In this document: piece after piece, positions 46,959 to 54,813 of the stretch | How the letters are laid out: every line of letters begins with the position of its first letter | Position numbering within the stretch: position 1 is the stretch's first letter | NCBI GenBank assembly: GCA_009773455.1 | Contig: WSXU01000001.1 | Span: 374,073 to 438,072 of the forward strand | Direction: 5' to 3' | DNA length: 64,000 bases | Origin: Bacteroidota bacterium | GTDB lineage: Bacteria > Bacteroidota > Bacteroidia > Bacteroidales > Lentimicrobiaceae | Made by a program: the position numbers and the translations under genes | The notes under the pieces: generated by a model | Seen by the model: only the letters and a program-made list of their open reading frames with translations | Told to the model about the DNA's origin: nothing | The model's database searches: none

Positions 46959-48038
46959 ATGAACTTTCTCCCTGTTCTAAGCTGGATCCCGGGCAATGCC
47001 AGACCTTTGGTGATTGCCGGGCCATGCAGCGCTGAAACGGAAGCACAGGTTTTACAAACAGCCCACGCACTGAAACTGATACCCCAGGTCAGGGTATTCA
47101 GAGCCGGCATCTGGAAACCACGTACCCGCCCCGGTTCCTTTGAAGGTGTTGGTTCTGCAGGACTGTTGTGGATGAAAAAGGTAAAGGAAGAGACCGGATT
47201 GCTTACCACAGTTGAAGTCGCCAAGCCGCACCATGTGCAGGAAGCCATTGAGCATGGCATTGATATTCTCTGGATTGGAGCAAGAACAGTTGTAAATCCC
47301 TTTTCCATGGAGGAGCTGGCCGAAAGCCTTTCAGGCATAGATGTTCCTGTCCTGGTTAAAAATCCGGTGAACCCTGACCTGAAACTCTGGATCGGAGCAA
47401 TTGAACGCCTTCATAAAAACGGGATACATCGTATTGCAGCCGTTCACCGGGGATTTTATCAGTATGAAAATACACGTTACCGCAATGCACCCCACTGGGA
47501 AATTCCCATTGAACTGATGCGGCAGATGCCCGGCCTGCCGGTACTCTGCGATCCAAGCCACATCGGTGGAAGCCGGAATCTTATCCAACCCATTGCCCAG
47601 CAGGCGATGGATCTTGAAATGGACGGGTTGATGATTGAGACCCACCCTGATCCTGACAAAGCCTGGACAGATGCATCGCAGCAGCTGACGCCCGGTGCCC
47701 TCAGCGATATCCTCAACGGGCTCGTACTCAGGGAGCACAAAGGAAGCCGTGAATTTGAACGCAACCTGGAAGAACTGCGCCACGAAATTGACCTGATAGA
47801 TTACGAACTGATCCGCCTGCTGGCCGAACGTATGTTAAAGGCTGAAGAGATGGGTCGTTACAAATATGCCCATAACATCACCATTCTGCAGTTACAGCGC
47901 TGGAAAGAACTGTTCGCCGACCGCATCAAAAAAGGAAGTAAAGCCGGACTCGATACCCGGTTCCTGGCTGCACTTCTTCAGTTGGTTCACGAACAATCCA
48001 TTGAAATCCAGACCAATGTGATGAATAAACTGGAATAA
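46959..48038 (+). CDS. Bifunctional DAHP synthase / chorismate mutase
   Basis: A 359-residue fusion. Residues about 15-255 are a KDPS/DAHPS-type barrel (VIAGPCSAETEAQVLQ, TRPGSFEGVGSAGLLW, VLCDPSHIGGSRNLI) that condenses erythrose 4-phosphate with phosphoenolpyruvate. Residues about 265-359 are an AroQ-type chorismate mutase (LRHEIDLIDYELIRLLAERM, KYAHNITILQLQRW). This arrangement is the Bacteroidota AroA(Q)-type enzyme, in which the mutase domain also mediates control. It commits carbon to chorismate, the substrate of MenF in this window. Its last 73 bp (47953-48025) are copied at 49354-49426. Confidence 0.95.
   Translation: MNFLPVLSWIPGNARPLVIAGPCSAETEAQVLQTAHALKLIPQVRVFRAGIWKPRTRPGSFEGVGSAGLLWMKKVKEETGLLTTVEVAKPHHVQEAIEHGIDILWIGARTVVNPFSMEELAESLSGIDVPVLVKNPVNPDLKLWIGAIERLHKNGIHRIAAVHRGFYQYENTRYRNAPHWEIPIELMRQMPGLPVLCDPSHIGGSRNLIQPIAQQAMDLEMDGLMIETHPDPDKAWTDASQQLTPGALSDILNGLVLREHKGSREFERNLEELRHEIDLIDYELIRLLAERMLKAEEMGRYKYAHNITILQLQRWKELFADRIKKGSKAGLDTRFLAALLQLVHEQSIEIQTNVMNKLE
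47953..48025 (+). repeat. 73-bp direct repeat, copy 1 (inside chorismate mutase 3' end)
   Basis: Matches 49354-49426 at 71 of 73 positions by eye, same orientation and reading frame. It covers the codons for TRFLAALLQLVHEQSIEIQ and the next few residues. Confidence 0.95.
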
Positions 48039-48214
48039 AATTAGTTTTCCTTATGATTACCCTGAGAATTGAAGGAATCTGAAATAAATGAAGCGTATCA
48101 AGACCATCCCAAGAACAAGTAAAGCAAATGCAGAATTTCACTGACCAAAAAGCAGGTCAGGAAAGTCCGTTGCCTGTTGAATCGTCACTTATCTCATTGT
48201 TATGAATAAATTAT

Positions 48215-48994
48215 TCATTCAACGTATTTATATGTGATAATTGCAGGAATGGTTCCCGGTCCTGAAAAGTCATTTCTCACAATTCTGTTCTTTTCATCGA
48301 ATTGATATGAATTTTGTATAATGTAGCTGGCATGTGAGAAACGAGTTTCCATAACAGGATTGGAACTTGCTTTACCCAGAAATGTGATACCCATGTTCTC
48401 ACGTGCAACGGTATTGGATTTGTCAGTATAATAGTCATAAAATATATATGAAGTTCCGCCCGGATATTCTACTCTGGCAGACACGATGTTATTGTTCTCA
48501 ATAGTAAAAAACGATGTTGTTTCATAAGGAGGAAGACCGGAGATTATTCTGTCGGTGATCTTCACATGAGATTCTACTATAAAGCCGCTATCATCAAATA
48601 TTCGCGAAAATTCACGGTAACTGTGCGGTTGAATATATAATTCATTAACTGCCTCACCTTTGTTGTTCAGCGTATAGATTGTTGTATCAGCAACACCCTC
48701 CGGATCTGTTAAAGGCTCTGAAATGCTTTCAATTATGCCTCCATTATGATAATTATACCTGGTTAACCTGGTTTCAATCCCATTGGTTGTTGTTTTTACC
48801 GATGCAATTCTGTTGTTTTGATCATATTGATATTCGCTAAAACTTATAACCGAGTCATTGTCAATATTTGTTGTTCTCAAAGTGACTGACTGAATCAGCG
48901 GAACGATTTTTCCTGAGAGGGTGTCATGCTCCTTTTTGCACGATACCAAAATTGATACAATGAGAGAAACTGCAATCAGTGATTTGTTTTTCAT
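48215..48994 (-). CDS. Putative lipoprotein with YD-like repeats
   Basis: A 259-residue exported protein with a lipobox (LIVSILVSCKKE), so it is expected to be lipid-anchored. The mature part contains YD/RHS-like stretches (YQYDQNNRIASVKT, YQFDEKNRIVRND) and beta-strand-rich sequence, as in the many unassigned Bacteroidota surface lipoproteins. It looks more AT-rich than its neighbours. It is the only minus-strand gene in its area and lies exactly between the two copies of the 73-bp repeat, suggesting it arrived as an insertion. Its function is unknown. Confidence 0.8.
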   Translation of the reverse strand: MKNKSLIAVSLIVSILVSCKKEHDTLSGKIVPLIQSVTLRTTNIDNDSVISFSEYQYDQNNRIASVKTTTNGIETRLTRYNYHNGGIIESISEPLTDPEGVADTTIYTLNNKGEAVNELYIQPHSYREFSRIFDDSGFIVESHVKITDRIISGLPPYETTSFFTIENNNIVSARVEYPGGTSYIFYDYYTDKSNTVARENMGITFLGKASSNPVMETRFSHASYIIQNSYQFDEKNRIVRNDFSGPGTIPAIITYKYVE

Positions 48995-49353
48995 GGCTAT
49001 TTATGTTATAGATCTGATATAATTACAGAGTGAAATAGAAATAAACATGCTTGTTAAAGCAATGCTATAATTACTGGAATTCATTCAATTGATATGGCAA
49101 TGCATTGGGGACTGATTATAGCCCTTTCCCCAAGAGGAACCGGAAAATAAACCAGCAAGGATGATTAATTCATATGATGTCATCGGGCTTCAAAGTATAT
49201 TCCACCTGAATAGCGAGATTTGAATACAAATATAATTTGTTTTAATGATTAAATTTATGTTAGGTCTCAATATTAAACAATCAGCTTTTCTGAAAATCCA
49301 ATCTGATTTTCTCATTTACAGGATAAGAATACATTGCTTCCTTTACAGGAAAA

Positions 49354-49426
49354 ATACCCGTTTCCTGGCTGCACTTCTTCAGTTGGTTCACGAACAATCC
49401 ATTGAAATTCAGACCAATGTGATGAA
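49354..49426 (+). pseudogene. 73-bp duplicate of the chorismate mutase 3' end (copy 2)
   Basis: Near-identical to 47953-48025, with two substitutions seen by eye. It lacks the rest of the gene. After the repeat the frame diverges and closes at 49451 (PDVSGK, then stop) instead of the original KLE end. Confidence 0.93.
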
Positions 49427-49520
49427 CAGGCCTGATGTTTCGGGAAAATGATCCGTACAAAGTTGCTCCCTGTTATCTATTCCGGATGTTTGCAAACAAC
49501 CATCCAACTTTCCTTTACAC

Positions 49521-49528
49521 TATCTTTG
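49521..49528 (+). promoter_or_regulatory. -7 promoter box of hflX
   Basis: TATCTTTG, an exact match, 25 bp upstream of the ATG at 49554. Confidence 0.65.
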
Positions 49529-49553
49529 CACCTCCAAATTCAAATTTTTACGG

Positions 49554-50738
49554 ATGTTTGATAATTCCCCGATTACTGAGACTGCCGTTTTGGTCGGACT
49601 GATCACCGGACGCCAGGATGAGGCCAGGGTAACCGAGACACTTGATGAACTTGACTTTCTTTTTGACACTGCCGGTGGAACTGCCGTCAGGCGTTTTGTT
49701 CAGAAACTGGATAAGCCTGATACACGGACTTTCGTTGGTTCCGGAAAGCTGGAGGAAATCAAAGCCTATATTAAGACTGAAAATACCGGAACTGTTGTAT
49801 TTGACGATGAATTAAGCCCATCGCAGCTTCGGAACATTGAGAAGGAACTGGAATGTAAGGTTCTTGACCGTACCACCCTGATCCTGGATATTTTCGCGAA
49901 AAGGGCCCGTACAGCCACTGCACGCACCCAGGTAGAACTTGCTCAGTTACAGTATATGTTGCCGCGGTTGTCGAGGATGTGGACCCACCTTGAAAAACAA
50001 CGTGGAGGGATTGGTATGCGTGGCCCAGGTGAGAAGGAAATAGAAACCGACCGCCGCATCATCCGCGATAAAATATCGTTGCTTAAGGAGAAACTGAAGG
50101 ACATCGACAAGCAAAAGATCACACAGCGCAGCGGCAGGGAAAAGCTGGTCAGGGTCGCCCTCATCGGCTATACGAATGTAGGTAAATCAACCCTGATGAA
50201 CCTGCTAAGTAAATCAGAGGTTTTTGCCGAAAACAAACTTTTTGCCACCCTCGACACAACTGTGCGTAAGGTTGTTATTGATAATCTCCCCTTCCTCCTG
50301 ACCGATACGGTCGGATTTATCAGAAAATTACCGCACAGCCTGGTCGAATCCTTTAAATCGACCCTTGATGAAGTAAGGGAAGCAGATCTGCTGTTGCATG
50401 TTGTTGATATTTCACATCCCGGGTTTGAAGACCAGATTGATGTGGTGAATCAGACACTGGCTGAGATCAGGGTTGCTGACAAACCGGTAATGATGGTATT
50501 TAATAAGGTGGACGCCTATTCATTTATTGAAAAGGAGGACGGAGACCTTAGCCCTGCTACCAGGGAAAATGTTACCCTCGAAGAGTTAAAAAGAACCTGG
50601 ATCGCCAAAGTGAACAATCCGGCACAGTTTATTTCTGCCACAAAAAAACTGCATCTGGAAGAATTCAGGGAAGAACTCTACAAGTCTATCCATGATATTC
50701 ACGTTATCAGATATCCCTATAATAAATTATTATATTGA
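49554..50738 (+). CDS. hflX: Ribosome-associated GTPase HflX
   Basis: A 394-residue OBG-like GTPase that splits stalled or hibernating 70S ribosomes. The N-terminal HflX domain (TRTFVGSGKLEEIKAYI, DELSPSQLRNIE) leads into the coiled-coil linker with the GPGEKEIETDRR motif. The G domain follows: P loop GYTNVGKST, G3 DTVGFIRKLPHSLVESF, G4 NKVD. The length is typical. It has its own promoter; the T9SS cargo gene downstream is 170 bp away across an AT-rich gap. Confidence 0.97.
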   Translation: MFDNSPITETAVLVGLITGRQDEARVTETLDELDFLFDTAGGTAVRRFVQKLDKPDTRTFVGSGKLEEIKAYIKTENTGTVVFDDELSPSQLRNIEKELECKVLDRTTLILDIFAKRARTATARTQVELAQLQYMLPRLSRMWTHLEKQRGGIGMRGPGEKEIETDRRIIRDKISLLKEKLKDIDKQKITQRSGREKLVRVALIGYTNVGKSTLMNLLSKSEVFAENKLFATLDTTVRKVVIDNLPFLLTDTVGFIRKLPHSLVESFKSTLDEVREADLLLHVVDISHPGFEDQIDVVNQTLAEIRVADKPVMMVFNKVDAYSFIEKEDGDLSPATRENVTLEELKRTWIAKVNNPAQFISATKKLHLEEFREELYKSIHDIHVIRYPYNKLLY

Positions 50739-50908
50739 TTTTGATTGTTTTATGACGAATTAATATCTAGTATATTAAATTATAATCTTCCCGGTAAAAA
50801 AAAATTTGAAATTTTTATAATATCAGGGTTACTTTTTTAATCCAGGGTTATTAAGTTTAGAATAATTGCCCCGAACCGGAAATTCTACAACTTGATAAAA
50901 CTGGAATT

Positions 50909-52912
50909 ATGAAAACCCGTCTACTCTCTTTACTGATTGTGATTCTTCCCTTTATGGCGAATGCACAGTGGAGTAATTACACAGAAAACTATGACACCTG
51001 GGCAAACTGGCAGGGGAGTTCTCCGGCCGCTTTTGGTCCGCAATCCTACATCAACGGCGGTGCGCCTGAAAATGATGTTTTCTCATCCAACAGCGCCAGG
51101 GTGATGTTCAATGCAGGATGTCAGAGCGCACCCTATCACCTGAGGTTAAACCAGAGTATAGTACCGGTTAACTTCAGATATGAAACCAAGGCTACTATCA
51201 ATTCATTCCAGTTTTACATGAACCGGCAGTTACTGGCTGAAGATCCGACCATCATCATGCGGTACAGCACCAACAGCGGTGATTCGTGGACCGAAATAGA
51301 GACCCTGAACGCAAGCTGGTTCAATGGAAACACGTACAAATTATACAGTTACACCTTCCCTGCTCCGGTTTATCCTGAATTCGGCAAGTCGCTGATTATT
51401 GAACTGAACAAGACGTATGGGACTTACATTAACATAGATGACTTTACCTGCAGCTATACCCCTGCCTGTATCTGGGCCGGGAATGATGACAACGGCTGGC
51501 AGAAAGAATCGAACTGGTCAGGTGGCATACCCTGGGAATACAGCAATGTAACCATTCCGGCCGGAGTGGCAAATTTCCCCACCATCAGTGAAGCCTCAGA
51601 GTGTTTTAACCTTTACATTCTCTCAGGGGCATCCATGATCAATACCTCCCCGCTGACCATTCATGGCCAGGCCTATGTTTACCGTAATATTTCAGGAACG
51701 GGCGAATATCACTTTATCAGCACACCAGTTGTAAATCCCAACCTGGATGATATTTTTCCTGCCGGACAGTTTGACAATATCTGGCTCAGAAGATATGATG
51801 AACCTACCGGGAACTGGGTAAATATGTATATCCCTTCAACCATGAATCCGGGAAGCGGTTATTCTTTCTTTATGAATGAAGCCAGCACGACTGTTACATT
51901 TGCCGGAGCATTAAACAGCAACAATATTACACCGGTGCTTTCCTATGCCGGTAACACCGGTGATGCGGACTGGGACAACTGGAACCTGCTCGGAAATCCA
52001 TATACAAGTGCTCTTGACTGGGATCTTGGTAGTTGGAACAAGACAGGCCTTAATGGTTCGGTTTATGTTTGGGACGGAGCCTCCGGTAATTATGTGAGTT
52101 GGAACGGATCAGCCGGAAGTTTAACCAACGGGCTCATTCCTGCACAGCAGGGTTTCTTTGTGAAAGTTGAAAATGAAGCCGCTCCTTCCATCACAATCCC
52201 GCTTGACGCGAGAGCCCATTCCGTAGATGGTTTCCTGAAAAATCAGGCCAATCCATCCCTGGAACTCATGGTTCAGAATTCAGTCAACAGCTACTCCGAC
52301 AAAACCTATATTGAAATCAACCCTGAAGCTTCCAATGATTTTGACACCCGTTGCGATGCGTATAAACTGGATGGAAATACAGATGCCCCCGGACTTTACA
52401 CAGGAGCCTCAGGCAAAAACCTTTCTATTAATGCAATCAATCAGATCAACAACAATCTGACCATACCACTCTATCTGAAACCCGGTGTTGATGCCGGCTT
52501 TACCATCACAGCAAGAGGAATTGAGCAATTCGCAGGAAACACCAACATCATGCTGCAGGATCTTCTGACAGGAATAACCAAAGACCTGAGATCGGAAAAT
52601 TCCTATTCATTCCAGGCTTCGCCCGGAGATGACGCGCACAGGTTCAACCTGGTATTCGGAACCCTAGGTATAGATGATGGAAGTCAACTGAATGCCGGAA
52701 TTTACAGCAACCGGAAAAACATCTTTATCCAGGTTGAAAACAACTTCACAGGACAAGTCAGCGTAACCAATGTTACAGGCCAGACTGTCATAAAATCAGA
52801 CCTTACAGACGGTGGATTACAAACCATTGTGACCGATCTTCCCTCAGGGATTTACCTTGTGACTGTTGCAGACCAAAACAGCAGAACAACCCGTAAGGTA
52901 TTCATTCAGTAG
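50909..52912 (+). CDS. Large secreted protein with T9SS type A sorting domain
   Basis: A 667-residue exported protein with signal peptide MKTRLLSLLIVILPFMANA. The mature part is beta-rich, with a lectin/jelly-roll-like N-terminal region (residues about 20-180), a WAGNDDNGWQKESNWSGGIP repeat-type motif and a GSGYSFFMNE region often found in Bacteroidota adhesin-like proteins. The last ~75 residues (KNIFIQVENNFTGQVSVTN and later SGIYLVTVADQ) form a T9SS type A domain. No enzyme motif was recognised. It is followed after 21 bp by a small PID-CTERM-like protein. Confidence 0.88.
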   Translation: MKTRLLSLLIVILPFMANAQWSNYTENYDTWANWQGSSPAAFGPQSYINGGAPENDVFSSNSARVMFNAGCQSAPYHLRLNQSIVPVNFRYETKATINSFQFYMNRQLLAEDPTIIMRYSTNSGDSWTEIETLNASWFNGNTYKLYSYTFPAPVYPEFGKSLIIELNKTYGTYINIDDFTCSYTPACIWAGNDDNGWQKESNWSGGIPWEYSNVTIPAGVANFPTISEASECFNLYILSGASMINTSPLTIHGQAYVYRNISGTGEYHFISTPVVNPNLDDIFPAGQFDNIWLRRYDEPTGNWVNMYIPSTMNPGSGYSFFMNEASTTVTFAGALNSNNITPVLSYAGNTGDADWDNWNLLGNPYTSALDWDLGSWNKTGLNGSVYVWDGASGNYVSWNGSAGSLTNGLIPAQQGFFVKVENEAAPSITIPLDARAHSVDGFLKNQANPSLELMVQNSVNSYSDKTYIEINPEASNDFDTRCDAYKLDGNTDAPGLYTGASGKNLSINAINQINNNLTIPLYLKPGVDAGFTITARGIEQFAGNTNIMLQDLLTGITKDLRSENSYSFQASPGDDAHRFNLVFGTLGIDDGSQLNAGIYSNRKNIFIQVENNFTGQVSVTNVTGQTVIKSDLTDGGLQTIVTDLPSGIYLVTVADQNSRTTRKVFIQ

Positions 52913-52933
52913 AAAAAAGAAAAACACAACGAT

Positions 52934-53170
52934 ATGAAAAATCGACTGGTTAACACACTCGCAATACTTGTCCTCGTAGTCGGCCCTGCTTTAACAAGCC
53001 TGGCCCAGCCAAATCCAAACAAACAACCAAGCGGAGATGCCGTCGGAGGAGGCCCTGTAGGAGGTAACGCCCCCATAGGCAGCGGTCTGATACTGACAAT
53101 CGGTATGGGTATTGCTTATGGAATCAAGAAATTGTCAGAACCCAAAACAGAGTTGACAGAAAAAGAATAA
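52934..53170 (+). CDS. Small exported protein with PID-CTERM-like C-terminal segment
   Basis: A 78-residue protein. The N terminus is a signal peptide (MKNRLVNTLAILVLVVGPAL followed by TSLA), with a Gly/Pro-rich middle (GDAVGGGPVGGNAPIGSG). The C-terminal hydrophobic segment (LILTIGMGIAYGIKKL) ends in basic residues and an acidic tail. The P-I-x-x-G, Tyr-Gly and Lys-Lys pattern matches what I remember of the PID-CTERM protein-sorting family of Bacteroidota, a small exosortase-like tail signal. It lies 21 bp after the T9SS cargo gene and before a strong terminator, so the two form one transcript. Confidence 0.75.
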   Translation: MKNRLVNTLAILVLVVGPALTSLAQPNPNKQPSGDAVGGGPVGGNAPIGSGLILTIGMGIAYGIKKLSEPKTELTEKE

Positions 53171-53188
53171 ACCATTGCTGGTTTAACA

Positions 53189-53232
53189 AAAAACTGCTTT
53201 CCGGATGACAATTTCCGGGAAGCAGTTTTTTA
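53189..53232 (+). terminator. Intrinsic terminator after the PID-CTERM-like gene
   Basis: AAAAAACTGCTT pairs with AAGCAGTTTTTT, extended inward by TCCGGA-like arms (one bulge), with the U run built into the stem base. It ends the T9SS cargo/small protein transcript. Confidence 0.88.
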
Positions 53233-53333
53233 TTTCCTTCCAGACCCCGGATAACAATATTTCCCATTCATTTGACGGAAGAAATCCGCCCTGTCCCGGT
53301 ATGATTCACAGCACAAAGGTTGATATAATTCAA

Positions 53334-53341
53334 TACATTTG
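53334..53341 (+). promoter_or_regulatory. -7 promoter box of the P-loop kinase gene
   Basis: TACATTTG, an exact match, 52 bp upstream of the ATG at 53394. It lies inside the longer open frame from 53205, which therefore is not the true start. Confidence 0.6.
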
Positions 53342-53393
53342 CATCCGTATCCCTGCACAAAATGTATCGGAAAACAGATTCAGAAAAAGACTT

Positions 53394-53951
53394 ATGATCA
53401 TCATCGGAATAACTGGAACCCTCGGTGCCGGCAAAGGTACCATTGTTGATTTCCTGATCAGGGATAAAGGATTTACGCACTTTTCGGTTCGCGGTTTTCT
53501 TAATAAAGAGATTGTAAAACGGGGGATGGTCCTAAACCGTGACAGTATGGTCGTGGTAGCCAATGATCTCCGCACAACCCATTCTCCGAGCTATATCGTT
53601 GATTGTCTATACCAGGAAGCCTTGTCAACAGGCAAAAACTGCATCATAGAAAGTATTCGTACTCCGGGAGAGGTGATTTCACTCAAAGCAAAGGGAAGTT
53701 TTTACCTTTTGGCTGTGGATGCCGATCCCGGAACCCGATACGCCCGCATCTCAGAAAGGCAGTCGGAAACCGATCTGATCAGTTTCGAAACCTTTATCCT
53801 TAACGAAGAACGTGAAATGTCTTCAGATAACCCAAATCATCAGAACCTGCGCAGGTGCATTGAAATGGCAGATTTTGTTTTCAACAACGATGGTACAGTA
53901 AAAGCCCTGGAAGCAGCTGTTTCCGGAATAATTGACAAAATTCTCAGATAA
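53394..53951 (+). CDS. P-loop nucleoside/dephospho-CoA kinase-like protein
   Basis: A 185-residue AAA/P-loop kinase from the ATG at 53394. Walker A is GTLGAGKGT near residue 9. A lid-like region follows later (YARISERQSETD), and VDADPGTRYARI resembles the phosphate-binding segment of nucleotide monophosphate and dephospho-CoA kinases. CoaE itself would be expected to start IGLTGGIGSGKS, which this does not. The substrate is unassigned. The upstream 63 codons overlap the preceding terminator and promoter box and are rejected. Confidence 0.82.
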   Translation: MIIIGITGTLGAGKGTIVDFLIRDKGFTHFSVRGFLNKEIVKRGMVLNRDSMVVVANDLRTTHSPSYIVDCLYQEALSTGKNCIIESIRTPGEVISLKAKGSFYLLAVDADPGTRYARISERQSETDLISFETFILNEEREMSSDNPNHQNLRRCIEMADFVFNNDGTVKALEAAVSGIIDKILR

Positions 53952-54051
53952 TATTCAGTGTCATTCCGGGCGATCGTAATGAGCTTTTGAACCATGGCGC
54001 CATAGTGTACCGGGATTTTTTTAATGCCCATACTATTAAAACCCTGAAATC

Positions 54052-54633
54052 TTGAAACTATTTTCCATTTTCAGTGTCTCCGTTCTCAATCTGGCAATGG
54101 CCATATATTATTACTGGCTGATCTATCACAAAAAAATCAGGCCATCACTGGCCATGTGGGTATTTTTTACACTGGCAGTCGGAATGAGTTTGTTTACCTA
54201 CATGAAGGAAGGATCACACAGCCCATGGGACAATGTGCTCAATACCACCGACCTGTTGTTTGTGAGTTCTGTGACCTTGTCGATTCTTTTATTCGGCGAC
54301 CGTTCCACCCGTTTCAACCGGTTCGATCTTGGCTGCCTGTTTGTGGTAGCCCTGATTGTTGCATTCTGGTTCATCACAGAAAATAATGTGATTACGCATC
54401 TGATGGTCCAGGGCATTCTTGTGATTGCCTACTTTCCGGTGGTAAGCCGGATGATCCGGACAAAGGAGAACAATGAGAGCTACCTGCTCTGGGGCGGCAT
54501 GCTGCTGGCTGCATTGCTGGCCTTGCTTTCAACCAGGGGCAACCTCGCTCTGATCTATACCGGCAGGGCTGTCGTCTGCATTATTCTGCTGATGCTGATC
54601 ATGACATGGGCTGACAGAAAAAAACCAGCCTGA
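54052..54633 (+). CDS. Multi-pass membrane protein of unknown function
   Basis: A 193-residue protein with about six transmembrane helices (e.g. VSVLNLAMAIYYYWLIY, VTLSILLFG, LGCLFVVALIVAFWFI, LLWGGMLLAALLALL) and short basic loops (FGDRSTRFNRFD). The start is a TTG at 54052 giving MKLFSIF; an internal ATG at 54097 (MAIYYYW) is an alternative that would shorten the first helix. No family is recognised. It ends ahead of the large palindrome at 54738. Confidence 0.7.
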   Translation: MKLFSIFSVSVLNLAMAIYYYWLIYHKKIRPSLAMWVFFTLAVGMSLFTYMKEGSHSPWDNVLNTTDLLFVSSVTLSILLFGDRSTRFNRFDLGCLFVVALIVAFWFITENNVITHLMVQGILVIAYFPVVSRMIRTKENNESYLLWGGMLLAALLALLSTRGNLALIYTGRAVVCIILLMLIMTWADRKKPA

Positions 54634-54737
54634 TGCAGCAGATGATATGCTGTGAACATCCGTTGGGGCAATGAAAGTTTCCGGAGTTTTGAGCAGATAG
54701 TAGAGACCATTCAAACTATGATGTCTGAAAGTAACTG

Positions 54738-54779
54738 AAACGGAGGAGGGAAACTAAATTTAGTTTCCCTCCTCCGTTT
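54738..54779. terminator. 42-bp perfect palindrome, probable bidirectional terminator
   Basis: Two 21-base arms (left arm AAACGGAGGAGGGAAACTAAA) are exact reverse complements with no loop spacer. It lies between the convergent membrane protein and M16 protease genes. The A-rich outer ends become U runs on either strand, as expected for a shared terminator. Confidence 0.8.
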
Positions 54780-54813
54780 GATCATTCCAAAAATTAACAA
54801 AAAGGTAAATCCG

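Larger units (their letters stand above)
48995..49553. other. Gene-poor region holding a duplicated gene fragment and the hflX promoter
   Basis: This 559-bp AT-rich stretch has no full gene. It contains the second copy of the 73-bp chorismate mutase fragment and the hflX promoter box. A short frame at 49245-49451 runs through the fragment in the original reading frame, but has no plausible start context and is best seen as a remnant. Confidence 0.75.

Noticed and set aside
49245-49451. 68-residue open frame downstream of the lipoprotein gene
   Set aside because: It only exists because it crosses the 73-bp duplicated gene fragment; treated as a remnant.
53205-53393. N-terminal extension of the P-loop kinase
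   Set aside because: It covers the preceding terminator and a -7 box and lacks domain homology.
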